Origin: Castellaniella sp.
GTDB taxonomy: Bacteria; Pseudomonadota; Gammaproteobacteria; Burkholderiales; Burkholderiaceae_B
Direction of reading: 5' to 3'
Assembly: GCA_019104865.1 (NCBI GenBank)
Contig: JAHRWZ010000030.1
Location: 35,566-99,565 of the forward strand
DNA: 64,000 nucleotides
The position numbers and the translations under genes are program-made. Numbering within the stretch: the first letter of the stretch is position 1; every line of letters begins with the position of its first letter. Positions 8,513-17,315 of this stretch are shown piece by piece. A model generated the notes under the pieces. It worked only from the letters and a program-made list of their open reading frames with translations, did no database searches and was not told the origin of the DNA.

Positions 8513-10915
8513 CTAGCGTCCGCCAGGCTGCCGCGACCCCTTGGCCGCACAGCGTTGCCGCAGGCCCTCGGCGGCCTTCAGGATCGCCTCGGGCGTGGCC
8601 GGCGCGCACAGGTCCGGAGACTCGTGCCCGTCGCCCAGCGAAGCGATGGCATCCGTGATGGCGTTGAAGACGCTGATGCCATGCAGCAACGGCGGCTCGC
8701 CCACGGCCTTGGAGCGATGCACGGTGTCCTTCGGATTGGCGGCCTTGAACAGGCGCACGCGAAAGTCGCGCGGGCAATCGCTGATGGCCGGAATCTTGTA
8801 GGTGGACGGCGCATGCGTCATCAGGCGCCCGTCCTCGCGCCACCACAGCTCTTCGCTGGTCAGCCAGCCCGTACCCTGGATGTAGCCGCCTTCGATCTGT
8901 CCCAGATCGATGGCCGGATTGATGGAGGCACCCACATCGTGCAGGATGTCGGCGCGCAGCAGCTTCCATTCGCCCGTCAGCGTATCGACCACGACTTCCG
9001 ACACCGCCGCGCCGTACGCAAAGTAGTAGAAGGGGCTGCCATGCATGGTGGCCTTGTCCCAGGTGATGCCGGGCGTGCAGTAGTAGCCGTCGGACCACAG
9101 TTGGACGCGGTCCCAGTAGGCCTCGTCGGCCAGCTGGGCAAAAGGCACGGTCTGCCCGTTCACGCTGACCTGGCGCCAGGCGAAGACGACGTCTTCCGGC
9201 TTGCCGCCGTAGTGGCGGGCGGCGAAATCGGCCAGACGCGTGCGCAGCCGCAGCGCGGCATCCTCGGCTGCCTTGCCGTTCAGGTCAGTCCCCGTGGACG
9301 CCGCGGTCGCCGAGGTGTTCGCGACCTTGCTGGTATCGGTCGCCGTCACGCGCACGCAATCCAGATCCAGGCCCAGGGTATTGGCAACGATCTGCGCCAC
9401 CTTCGTGTTCAGGCCCTGGCCCATTTCCGTGCCGCCATGATTCACCAGCACCGAGCCGTCCCGGTAGATGTGCACCAATGCGCCGGCCTGATTGAAGGCC
9501 GGAACATTGAAGGAAATGCCGAATTTCACCGGCATGATCGCCAGGCCCTTCTTCAGGATCGGGCTGCCGGCATTGAAGGCACGCACCGCCTCGCGGCGGG
9601 CCCGGTAGCCGGAACTGCCGACCAGCTCATTCACCAGGGGTTCGATCAGGTTGCCTTCGACCTTCTGACCGTACGGGGTCACATTGCGCGTGTCGATGCC
9701 GTAGAAATTGGCCTGCCGCACGTCCAGCGCGTCCTTGCCCAGCTGCCGGGCGATGCGTTCGATCACCACCTCGGTGAGCAGCGCCCCCTGCGGGCCGCCG
9801 AAACCCCGGAAGGCCGTGTTGGACTGGGTGTGGGTCTTGCCGCACATGGCGTGCACATCGGCCGCCGGGATGTAATACGCGTTGTCGAAGTGGCACACGG
9901 CGCGGCTGGCCACGGCTTCCGACAGATCGGCGGAAAAGCCGGAATGCAGCGTCATGTCCAGGCGCATGCCCTGGATGCGCCCGGCGTCGTCGTAGCCGAC
10001 TTCATATTCATAATGGAAGCCGTGGCGCTTGCCGGTGATCATCATGTCGTCGTCCCGGTCGGCCCGCAGCTTCACTGGGCGGCCCAGCTTCCAGGCGCAC
10101 ACCGACGACAGGCAGGCAAAGAGCGCCGATTGCGATTCCTTGCCACCAAAGCCGCCACCCATGCGCCGGCAGTCCACCCGCACCTGATGCGCCTGCCAGC
10201 CCAGGGTGTGGGCCACGACGCTTTGCATTTCCGTGGGATGCTGGGTGGAACAATGCACCACCATGCCGGATTTTTCCTGCGGGATCGCGTACGAGATCTG
10301 GCCTTCCAGGTAAAACTGTTCCTGGCCGCCGCAGGAAAACGTGCCGTGCAGCCGGTGCGCGGAGGCATCCAGCGCCGCCCGCACGTCGCCCTGAACCAGA
10401 CGCATGTCGGGCAGGGTGCGCGAATCGGCGGCCTTGGCCTGCTGCGGCGTCAACAGGTGCGGCAAGTCTTCGTAATCGATGCGCCCCAGGCGCGCCGCAT
10501 GGCGGGCGGCATCGACGGAACGCGCCACCACGACAAACATTGGCTGCCCCACATACTGCACCAGGCCGTCGGCCAGCAGCGGATCATCGTGCAGGACGGG
10601 ACCGCAGTTGTTTTCCCCCGGAATGTCCTTCGCCGTGAAGACAGCCACCACGCCGGGCGCGGCCCGCACGGCATCCAGGTCCATCCCCAACACCCGGGCA
10701 TGGGCCTTGGACGACAGGCCCAGCGCGGCATAGACCGTGCCACGCAGCTCCGGGATGTCGTCGGTGTAGACGGCCTCGCCGCTGACGTGCAGCACGGCCG
10801 ATTCGTGCGGGCTGGCCGCACCGGCCGCCGGTTCGCCCGCTACGGGGCGGGGAATGCTGTCGTTGCCGACGGCCAGCCGGTCCAGTTCGACCGGAAGATT
10901 GACGCGCATGTTCAT
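8513..10915 (-). CDS. xdhB: Xanthine dehydrogenase, molybdopterin-binding subunit
   Basis: An 800-residue large subunit of the xanthine dehydrogenase heterotetramer, which oxidises hypoxanthine and xanthine to urate. Visible features include VSGEAVYTDDIPELRGTVYAALGLS at the N-terminus, GGGFGGKES and TAFRGFGGPQG for molybdopterin binding, GGTEMGQGLNTKVAQI, and near the C-terminus KAVGEPPLLHG, whose Glu is the catalytic base of the family. ATG 10915 has GAGGAG upstream and overlaps the region of the xdhA stop at 10926, consistent with translational coupling. Confidence 0.96.
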   Translation of the reverse strand: MNMRVNLPVELDRLAVGNDSIPRPVAGEPAAGAASPHESAVLHVSGEAVYTDDIPELRGTVYAALGLSSKAHARVLGMDLDAVRAAPGVVAVFTAKDIPGENNCGPVLHDDPLLADGLVQYVGQPMFVVVARSVDAARHAARLGRIDYEDLPHLLTPQQAKAADSRTLPDMRLVQGDVRAALDASAHRLHGTFSCGGQEQFYLEGQISYAIPQEKSGMVVHCSTQHPTEMQSVVAHTLGWQAHQVRVDCRRMGGGFGGKESQSALFACLSSVCAWKLGRPVKLRADRDDDMMITGKRHGFHYEYEVGYDDAGRIQGMRLDMTLHSGFSADLSEAVASRAVCHFDNAYYIPAADVHAMCGKTHTQSNTAFRGFGGPQGALLTEVVIERIARQLGKDALDVRQANFYGIDTRNVTPYGQKVEGNLIEPLVNELVGSSGYRARREAVRAFNAGSPILKKGLAIMPVKFGISFNVPAFNQAGALVHIYRDGSVLVNHGGTEMGQGLNTKVAQIVANTLGLDLDCVRVTATDTSKVANTSATAASTGTDLNGKAAEDAALRLRTRLADFAARHYGGKPEDVVFAWRQVSVNGQTVPFAQLADEAYWDRVQLWSDGYYCTPGITWDKATMHGSPFYYFAYGAAVSEVVVDTLTGEWKLLRADILHDVGASINPAIDLGQIEGGYIQGTGWLTSEELWWREDGRLMTHAPSTYKIPAISDCPRDFRVRLFKAANPKDTVHRSKAVGEPPLLHGISVFNAITDAIASLGDGHESPDLCAPATPEAILKAAEGLRQRCAAKGSRQPGGR

Positions 10916-10925
10916 GGTGGGCTCC

Positions 10926-12410
10926 TCAGGCAAGTTCGGCCAGATTGGCCACATTCACCTGATGCGTCGCCAGCGGCGCCCCAGGGGAGGTTTCCAGATA
11001 AAAGCGATAGAGCAGATTGCGCGCGGCCAGCAGCCGGTATTCGCTGCTGGCGCGCATGTCGGTCAGCGGCTTGAAGTCCTGGCCGACGGCATCCATGGCC
11101 GCCCGTGCGTGGGCCTCGTCCCAGGATTGTCCCCGCAGCGCGGATTCGACGGCCCAGGCCCGCGCCGGCGTGGCGGCCACACCGCCGAAACCGGTGCGGA
11201 TGTCCCGCACGACGCCGGACGCATCCAGCGTCACCGCAAACGCGGCGCACACCGCCGAGATGTCCTGGTCGAAACGCTTGGACACTTTGTAGGCGCGGAA
11301 CTGGCGCCCCGGGACCTGCACGGGCACCCGCAGGCCCTGCACGAACTCGCCGGCTTCGGCGGCGTTTTTCTGGTAGCCCAGATAGAAGTCTTCCAGCGGC
11401 ATTTCACGCACGCGGTCGCCGCGCCGCAGCACAATGCGCGCACCCAGCGCGATCAGGGCCGGCATGGAATCACCGATCGGCGAGCCATTGGCGACATTGC
11501 CCCCCAGCGTACCGGCGTTGCGGATCGGATACGAAGCGAAGCGTTGGCGCAGCTCGGCCAGTTCAGGGACATGACGGATCAGCGCGTCGAAAGCATCGTT
11601 GAGCAGCGCGCCGGCGCCGATGACCAGGTCGTCGCCGTCCTGGCGGATGTCGCACAGTTCCCGGACCTGACCGATGTAGATCAGGTGCGGCAGATCGCGG
11701 TATTGCTTGGTCACCCACAGGCCGACGTCGGTGCTGCCGGCCAGGATGCGGGCGTCCGGGTAATCCAGCCGCAGCCGCGCCAGCTGGGCCAGCGTGCGCG
11801 GCGCGTGGAAGGTGTGCCCGTCGTGCGTATACGAGAAGACCTCGTCGCGTTGCAGGGTGGCCAGGACTGTCGCTAGCGCGTCCCGATCGAACTCGACCGC
11901 CGGGTACTGGTACATCTCGGCGGCGGCGCGCACGATGGGCTGATAGCCCGTGCAGCGGCACAGGTTGCCCGACAACGCATCGTCGATCTGCGTGCGGGTG
12001 GGCAAGGGATCCTGTGGCCCATGGGCCAGATACATGCCCCACAGCGACATGACGAAGCCCGGCGTGCAGAAGCCGCATTGCGAGCCGTGGCAATCCACCA
12101 TGGCCTGCTGCACCGGGTGCAGGGCGCCATCGGGCTGGCGCAGGTCTTCCACCGTATACAGCGCCTTGCCGTCGAGGGTGGGCAGAAACTGAATGCAGGC
12201 ATTGACCGCGCGCATCGCCACACCGCCGTGCCCGTCGGGCTCGGCCACCATTACGGTACAGGCGCCGCAGTCGCCTTCGGCGCAGCCTTCCTTGGTGCCC
12301 ATGCAGCCCAGGTCCTCGCGCAGGTATTGCAGGACCGTGCGGGTGGTGGGCTGATCCGTGACCTCGTGGACCTGGCCACGATACTGAAAGCGAATGGCGG
12401 TTGTCTCCAT
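10926..12410 (-). CDS. xdhA: Xanthine dehydrogenase, iron-sulfur/FAD subunit
   Basis: A 494-residue small subunit with the expected domain order. The plant-type 2Fe-2S domain has CMGTKEGCAEGDCGAC. The second 2Fe-2S domain has SQCGFCTPGFVMSLW and GNLCRCTGYQPI. The FAD-binding domain starts near residue 180 and holds AGSTDVGLWVTKQYRDLPHLIYIG and NAGTLGGNVANGSPIGDSMPALIALGA. It passes electrons from XdhB to NAD+. ATG 12410 is preceded by AAGG. It is first in the minus-strand operon and divergent from a LysR gene at 12612; an 18-bp motif shared with the NCS2 permease promoter region lies in the 200-bp gap. Confidence 0.96.
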   Translation of the reverse strand: METTAIRFQYRGQVHEVTDQPTTRTVLQYLREDLGCMGTKEGCAEGDCGACTVMVAEPDGHGGVAMRAVNACIQFLPTLDGKALYTVEDLRQPDGALHPVQQAMVDCHGSQCGFCTPGFVMSLWGMYLAHGPQDPLPTRTQIDDALSGNLCRCTGYQPIVRAAAEMYQYPAVEFDRDALATVLATLQRDEVFSYTHDGHTFHAPRTLAQLARLRLDYPDARILAGSTDVGLWVTKQYRDLPHLIYIGQVRELCDIRQDGDDLVIGAGALLNDAFDALIRHVPELAELRQRFASYPIRNAGTLGGNVANGSPIGDSMPALIALGARIVLRRGDRVREMPLEDFYLGYQKNAAEAGEFVQGLRVPVQVPGRQFRAYKVSKRFDQDISAVCAAFAVTLDASGVVRDIRTGFGGVAATPARAWAVESALRGQSWDEAHARAAMDAVGQDFKPLTDMRASSEYRLLAARNLLYRFYLETSPGAPLATHQVNVANLAELA

Positions 12411-12486
12411 CGTGATACCTTTTCTAATGATGCCGGGTGTTTCGATCCAAGATAGCATCAAGCCGCAAGCCAGAGCATTCACGTTT

Positions 12487-12504
12487 CATGATGGCGATTA
12501 TCAG
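12487..12504 (-). promoter_or_regulatory. Candidate purine-regulon operator, copy 1
   Basis: Read on the minus strand this is TGATAATCGCCATCATGA, in the gap between divergent xdhA and lysR. The same 18-mer with one change occurs on the plus strand at 13566-13583, before the NCS2 permease. Two such copies flanking one LysR gene suggest a specific binding site, though which regulator binds is inference. Confidence 0.5.
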
Positions 12505-12611
12505 GGCGGGTGATTCCGCCGCGGTGACCCCCGGTGGCTGTGCGACGTCCCCGGCCATCCGCGCGGCGATCGCGCACAGGTCCGTAGACGCGGACGCCAA
12601 GGCCGGGAATA

Positions 12612-13568
12612 ATGGCCCGCATGCACAAGCCCCGCGAATCCATGGATACCCATCTGCTGCGCACCCTGCAGATCCTGCTGATCGAACAGAGCGTCTCGCG
12701 CGCCGCGATCAAGCTGGGGCTGTCGCAGCCCGCCATCAGCAATTCGCTGCGGCGGCTGCGCGACATCACCGGCGACCCGATCCTGGTGCGCAGCAAGACC
12801 GGCATGGTCGCGACCGAACGCGGCCTGGAACTGCTGGCCTATGCAAATTCGGCGCTGGCGGCGATCGATCGCATCACACAGCCGCCGGGGGCCTTCGACC
12901 CAGCCCAGTCGACGCGGGAATTCCACCTGGGCGCGCCCGACTACCTGGATGCGATGTTCCTGCCGAACATCGCCGAAATCCTGCGCCGAGAAGCGCCCCA
13001 GGCCAAATTCATCGTACACCCGATCAACTCGGATTACGACTATGCCGGCGGCCTGGAGGACGGGGGTCTGGATGTGGTCATCGGCAACTGGCTGGAACCC
13101 CCGCCACAGATGCACATGGCCCGGCTCTTCGACGACGAAGTCGTCTGCATGGTGGGCAGCCAGAATCCGGTCTCGAACCGTGAACTCAGCCTGAAGCACT
13201 ACCTGGAATTGCCGCATCTGGCGCCGTTTCCCTATGTGTCCGAACGCCAGAGCTTCATCGACGGCTATCTGGCCGCACAGGGCCTGCGGCGCAATATCCA
13301 GATGACGATCCCCTATTTCGGGCAGGTGGCCGGCATGCTGCTGCGCACCGACCTGATCTTCACCACCGGACGGCAGTTCGCGCAGCATTACGCCCGCTAT
13401 CTGCCCATCACCATCCTGCCGTCGCCCTTCGCCTTCCCGCCCATGCGTTTCTACCTGCTGTGGCACCGCCGCTGCCATGGCGCGCCGGAAGTCACCTGGC
13501 TGCGGCACTGCATCACGCGGGTCGCGGCAATGCTGCAGGCCAGCCAGCGTAACATCAGCGCCGATTGA
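12612..13568 (+). CDS. LysR family transcriptional regulator (NodD-like group), purine cluster
   Basis: A 318-residue LTTR. The winged helix-turn-helix is near residues 12-70 (LLRTLQILLIEQSVSRAAIKLGLSQPAISNSLRRLRDITGDPILVRSKTGM). The C-terminal ligand-binding domain begins with EFHLGAPDYLDAMFLPNIAEILRREAP and ends with FPFAFPPMRFYLLWHRR-type sequence common to the NodD/PcaQ-like group. ATG 12642 (MDTHLL) is an alternative start. It is divergent from xdhA and precedes an NCS2 purine permease, so it is the best candidate regulator of both. It clearly resembles the LysR at 15174, indicating a duplication within the cluster. Confidence 0.9.
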   Translation: MARMHKPRESMDTHLLRTLQILLIEQSVSRAAIKLGLSQPAISNSLRRLRDITGDPILVRSKTGMVATERGLELLAYANSALAAIDRITQPPGAFDPAQSTREFHLGAPDYLDAMFLPNIAEILRREAPQAKFIVHPINSDYDYAGGLEDGGLDVVIGNWLEPPPQMHMARLFDDEVVCMVGSQNPVSNRELSLKHYLELPHLAPFPYVSERQSFIDGYLAAQGLRRNIQMTIPYFGQVAGMLLRTDLIFTTGRQFAQHYARYLPITILPSPFAFPPMRFYLLWHRRCHGAPEVTWLRHCITRVAAMLQASQRNISAD

Positions 13569-13583
13569 TAATCGTCATCATGA
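13566..13583 (+). promoter_or_regulatory. Candidate purine-regulon operator, copy 2
   Basis: TGATAATCGTCATCATGA lies about 120 bp before the NCS2 permease start and begins at the end of the lysR gene. It matches the xdhA-lysR copy at 17 of 18 bases. It also contains the 13-bp palindrome CGTCAT-C-ATGACG (13573-13585), which copy 1 keeps only partly. Confidence 0.5.
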
Positions 13584-13703
13584 CGGACCGCTCACAGCGG
13601 AAATCCTTGTCCCTAGAATGAATCGGCCCGGCCACTGTTTCGATCGGGCGCCACCATAAGACACCGGCCCACGAGCCGGCAAATTTTTCAGGAGACAAGG
13701 CTC

Positions 13704-15116
13704 ATGAGCGAGCAGGAACAGGCTTTGCCCGCAGGATTCCAAACCGCGGCAACCGCAGCAGCCACCCACACCGGACCTCATCTCACCCCTGCAGCCTCCA
13801 GCTGGCTGGAGCGACGCTTTCAGCTCGGCGCGCGCGGCACGAGCGTGCGCCAGGAAACGCTGGCCGGACTGACGACCTTTCTGGCGATGGTCTATTCGGT
13901 CTTCGTCGTGCCGGGCATGCTGGGCAAGGCGGGTTTCGACACTTCATCGGTGTTCATCGCCGTCTGTCTGACCAGCGCCTTCGGCTCGCTGCTGATGGGC
14001 CTGTGGGCCAACCTGCCCATCGCCGTGGGTTGCGCCATCTCGCTGACGGCCTTCACCGCCTTCGACCTGGTGCTGGGTCAGGGCCTGTCGCCCGCCGTCG
14101 CCCTGGGCGCCATCTTCCTGATGGGTGTGATCTTCACCGCCATTTCCGTCACCGGCGTGCGGACCTGGATCCTGCGCAACCTGCCCGCCGGCATCGCGCA
14201 CGGCACGGGCATCGGGATCGGCCTGTTCCTGCTGCTGATCGCGGCCAACGAGGTGGGCCTGGTCGTAAAAAATCCCGGCCCCGGCCTGCCGGTCTCGCTG
14301 GGGGCGATCAAGGCTTTGCCGGCGCTGCTGTCGATCCTGGGGCTGGCCGCCATTTTCGGCCTGGAGCGCCGCCGGGTACCGGGCGGCATCCTGCTCGTGA
14401 TCCTGGCGCTGTCGGCCGTCGGGCTGATCTGGGACCCCACCGTCACCTACAAGGGGCTGTTCGCCCTGCCCTCGTTGGGCGGCAGCCACTCGCTGATCGG
14501 TGCCATGGACGTCGGCGGCGCGCTGAGCGCCGTGGTCATCCCCAGCGTGCTCGCCCTGGTCATGACGGCGGTGTTCGATGCCACCGGCACAATCCGCGCC
14601 GTGGCAGGCCAGGCCGGCCAGCTGGATGAGAACGGCCAGATCATCAACGGTGGCCGCGCCCTGACGGCGGACTCGGTGAGCTCCATCGTCTCGGCCGGCC
14701 TGGGCGGGGCGCCGGCGGCGGCTTACATCGAATCGGCGGCGGGCACCGCGGCGGGTGGCAAGACGGGGCTGACCGCCACCATCGTCGGCCTGGGTTTTCT
14801 GGCGCTGATCTTCCTGTCGCCTCTGGCGTCCCTGGTGCCGGCCTATGCCACCGCGCCCGCCCTGATGTACGTGGGCCTGCTGATGCTGGGCGGCGTGCGC
14901 AAGCTGCACCTGGACGATACCGTGGACACCATGGCCGGCATGGTCTGCGCCGTCTTCATCGTGCTGACCTGCAACATCGTCACGGGCATCATGCTGGGCT
15001 TCTGCACGCTGGTGATCGGCCGCGTGTTCGCCGGCGAATGGCGCAAGCTGAACGTGGGCACGGTCTCCATCGCCACAGCCCTGGCGGTGTTCTACCTGGG
15101 CGGCTGGGCGATCTGA
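13704..15116 (+). CDS. NCS2 family purine permease (AzgA/GhxP-like)
   Basis: The 470-residue membrane protein has about 12-14 hydrophobic segments. It carries AzgA-type NCS2 sequence: [32 protein letters not shown] at the N-terminus, [47 protein letters not shown] and [27 protein letters not shown]. Proteins of this type import adenine, guanine or hypoxanthine by proton symport in the inner membrane. ATG 13704 has GGAG nine bases upstream. Its place between xdh/guaD and uraD/allA fits uptake of purines for catabolism. The exact base specificity cannot be read from sequence. Confidence 0.9.
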   Translation: MSEQEQALPAGFQTAATAAATHTGPHLTPAASSWLERRFQLGARGTSVRQETLAGLTTFLAMVYSVFVVPGMLGKAGFDTSSVFIAVCLTSAFGSLLMGLWANLPIAVGCAISLTAFTAFDLVLGQGLSPAVALGAIFLMGVIFTAISVTGVRTWILRNLPAGIAHGTGIGIGLFLLLIAANEVGLVVKNPGPGLPVSLGAIKALPALLSILGLAAIFGLERRRVPGGILLVILALSAVGLIWDPTVTYKGLFALPSLGGSHSLIGAMDVGGALSAVVIPSVLALVMTAVFDATGTIRAVAGQAGQLDENGQIINGGRALTADSVSSIVSAGLGGAPAAAYIESAAGTAAGGKTGLTATIVGLGFLALIFLSPLASLVPAYATAPALMYVGLLMLGGVRKLHLDDTVDTMAGMVCAVFIVLTCNIVTGIMLGFCTLVIGRVFAGEWRKLNVGTVSIATALAVFYLGGWAI

Positions 15117-15173
15117 CGCACGGCCCCGTCCGGATGCACTGGCGCGGCGCCACCTGAAACGACGCCGCAGCTC

Positions 15174-16109
15174 TCAGGGCCGTGCGAGCAGGGCCCGGCC
15201 ACAGTCCCCCAGCAGGTGTCTCAACCACTGATGAGAGGATGCATGATGATTGCGCGCATGCCACAGCTGATAAAAGCGCATCGGCGGGAAGTCGATGGGC
15301 GACTCGACGATGGCCAGCGGCAACAGGCCCGCGTAATAACGGGCGAAATGCCGGGTCGTGGTGAAGGCCAGGTCGGTGCCTGGCAGCAGATAGGGCGCCA
15401 GCATGAAAGACTGCACCTCGACACACTCCTCGCGCTGGATCCTCAGGGACGTCAGCATCGTGTCGATCATGCCGCGCTGGGTCATGGAATACGGGGTTGG
15501 CACCACGTGCTGGATGCGGCGAAAGTCGTCGATCGACAGCTGGCGGTTGGCCAGCGGGTGATCAGCGGCCATCAGGCAGACGATCGGGTCTTCCAGCAGC
15601 ACCGACAGGTGCATGCGGTCGGGCGGCTCCGGCCAGTTGCCGATCACGACATCCAGATTCCCCTCGGCCAGGGATTGCTCGAAATCGAAGTCCGGCCCCA
15701 GGGAATGCAGCACCAGCCGCGCGTGGGGCGCCTCATGCCGGAAGCGCGCCACGACCGACGCCGCGAACGCCGGCGCCAGATAGTCCGGCGAGCCGATCCG
15801 AAACGTCTGACGACTGCTGGCCGGCTCGAAGGCTTCGCCCGTTTCCAGCATGGTGTCGATCGAATCCAATGCCGACCTGGCGTGTTCCAGGATGGTCAGC
15901 GCCCGGTCGGTCGGCACCATGCCACCCTTCTCGCGCACCAGCAGGGGATCCTGGAAGATCAGTCGCAGGTTCTTCAGCGCCACGCTGATGGCGGGCTGGG
16001 ACTGGTTCAGCTTCAGGGCGGTGCGCGACACACTGCGCTCGGCCATGAGCATGCAGAACACTTTCAGCAGATACGTGTCCAGCGTTGCGCTGCTGCGTCG
16101 TATGGGCAT
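15174..16109 (-). CDS. LysR family transcriptional regulator, second purine-cluster copy
   Basis: A 311-residue LTTR with its helix-turn-helix near residues 10-65 (LLKVFCMLMAERSVSRTALKLNQSQPAISVALKNLRLIFQDPLLVREKGGM). The effector domain has FRIGSPDYLAPAFAASVVARFRHEAPHARLVLHSLGPDFDFEQSLAEGNLDVVIGNWPEPPD. That run parallels the LysR at 12612 almost position by position, so the two are paralogues. It is divergent from uraD-allA (98-bp gap), the usual arrangement for the regulator of the adjacent operon. ATG 16109 is the start. Confidence 0.9.
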   Translation of the reverse strand: MPIRRSSATLDTYLLKVFCMLMAERSVSRTALKLNQSQPAISVALKNLRLIFQDPLLVREKGGMVPTDRALTILEHARSALDSIDTMLETGEAFEPASSRQTFRIGSPDYLAPAFAASVVARFRHEAPHARLVLHSLGPDFDFEQSLAEGNLDVVIGNWPEPPDRMHLSVLLEDPIVCLMAADHPLANRQLSIDDFRRIQHVVPTPYSMTQRGMIDTMLTSLRIQREECVEVQSFMLAPYLLPGTDLAFTTTRHFARYYAGLLPLAIVESPIDFPPMRFYQLWHARNHHASSHQWLRHLLGDCGRALLARP

Positions 16110-16207
16110 CGTGACGGGTTCCTGTGGTGGGAATGCGGTTCAGCTTATACCACTTATACGTTGTCACACCCTTCTTTTGACCCCCAATACCCCGTAGACT
16201 TTTCATC

Positions 16208-16738
16208 ATGATGCACTCAACGACCCTCACCATGACCCTCCCTGAACTGTCCACTCTGTCACAGGCCGATTTTTCCCAGGAACTTGGGGCCATTTTCGAA
16301 CATTCCCCCTGGATCCCGGAACGCGCCTGGGTGGCCCGGCCCTTCGCCGACGTCGACGCCTTGCATCACGCCATGGTGCGTGTCGTGCAGCAGGCCGACC
16401 CCGCCGAACAGCTGGCCCTGATCGCGGCCCACCCGGAACTTGCCGGCAAGGAAGCCGCCGCCGGCACTCTGACCGATGCGTCCACCGGAGAGCAGCGCGG
16501 GGCCGGCCTGGACCAGTGCAGCGCCGACGAACTGCGGCGGCTACGCAGTCTGAACGCCAGCTATCGCGAGCGCTTCGGCTTTCCGTTCGTGATCGCGGTC
16601 AAGGGCCGCAACCGCTACCAGATCATGGACGCCATTGAGGAACGGCTGCACAATGACCAGGCTACCGAGTTCGCCACCTGCCTGGATCAGATCAGCCAGA
16701 TCGCCCGCTTCCGGCTCGACGCCCAATTCGCAGCCTGA
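16208..16738 (+). CDS. uraD: 2-oxo-4-hydroxy-4-carboxy-5-ureidoimidazoline (OHCU) decarboxylase
   Basis: The 176-residue protein carries the UraD family motifs: FEHSPWIPERAW, then AAHPELAGKEAAAGTLTDASTGEQRGAGLDQCS with the catalytic His of the HP-LA motif and the conserved Glu, then LNASYRERFGFPFVIAVKGR. The enzyme converts OHCU to (S)-allantoin, the last step of urate-to-allantoin conversion. The first ATG pair at 16208 is taken as the start; no strong ribosome binding site is visible, and ATG 16232 is an alternative. It is followed after 64 bp by allA. Confidence 0.92.
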   Translation: MMHSTTLTMTLPELSTLSQADFSQELGAIFEHSPWIPERAWVARPFADVDALHHAMVRVVQQADPAEQLALIAAHPELAGKEAAAGTLTDASTGEQRGAGLDQCSADELRRLRSLNASYRERFGFPFVIAVKGRNRYQIMDAIEERLHNDQATEFATCLDQISQIARFRLDAQFAA

Positions 16739-16802
16739 TATCCATGCCACCGACCCGCGCACCGGCCCGATGCGCGGTGCCAGGCACCGACGGAACCAGT
16801 CC

Positions 16803-17315
16803 ATGAACACCACCACCCCCACCCGCCTGACCATCGAACCCCTGACCCGCAACGCCTTCGCGCGCTTCGGCGACGTGATCCAGGTGGACGATTCGGTGCG
16901 CCATTTCACCATCAACGAGGGCAACACCGAACGCTATCACGACCTGGCGAACCTCGATCCGGGGGCGGACGGCCGGGCGATCGTGTCGATCTTTCGCGGG
17001 CTGCCGCGCACCCTGCCTTTCACCGTCACGATGATGGAACGCCACCCCAAGGCCAGCCAAGCATTCATCCCGCTGTCAGGGCGCCCCTACCTGGTGGTGG
17101 TGGCCGCACCCGAATCGACACCGACCGTCGACGACCTGCGCGTGTTCCTGTGTCAGGGACATCAGGGCGTGAACTACGCGCGCGGGGTCTGGCACCATCC
17201 GCTGCTAGGCCTGGATGCGGTGTCCGATTTCCTGATCATCGACCGCGCCGGCCCGGGAGACAACTGCGACATCGTGCGAATGGAAGCCCCCAGCGTGATC
17301 CCGGAACCCCTATGA
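16803..17315 (+). CDS. allA: Ureidoglycolate lyase
   Basis: The 170-residue protein matches AllA. It has LTIEPLTRNAFARFGDVIQVDD, HFTINEGNTERYHDLANLD, FTVTMMERHPKASQAFIPLSGRPYLVVVA and VNYARGVWHHPLLGLDAVSDFLIID, the last holding the cupin-fold active-site region. It splits ureidoglycolate into glyoxylate and urea, so it supplies the substrate for the gcl operon at 19.4 kb. It probably shares an mRNA with uraD. Its 3' end overlaps the convergent DMT transporter by six bases. Confidence 0.93.
   Translation: MNTTTPTRLTIEPLTRNAFARFGDVIQVDDSVRHFTINEGNTERYHDLANLDPGADGRAIVSIFRGLPRTLPFTVTMMERHPKASQAFIPLSGRPYLVVVAAPESTPTVDDLRVFLCQGHQGVNYARGVWHHPLLGLDAVSDFLIIDRAGPGDNCDIVRMEAPSVIPEPL

Noticed and set aside
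8492..11074. Open frame of 860 codons on the plus strand opposite xdhB/xdhC
   Set aside because: It is antisense to two clearly recognised genes, has no family motifs and is His/Gln/Arg-rich, as expected from the reverse strand of GC-rich coding DNA.
16201..16220. Third copy of the purine motif (CATCATGATG before uraD)
   Set aside because: Only the eight bases CATCATGA match and they include the start codon, so this is not counted as an operator copy.
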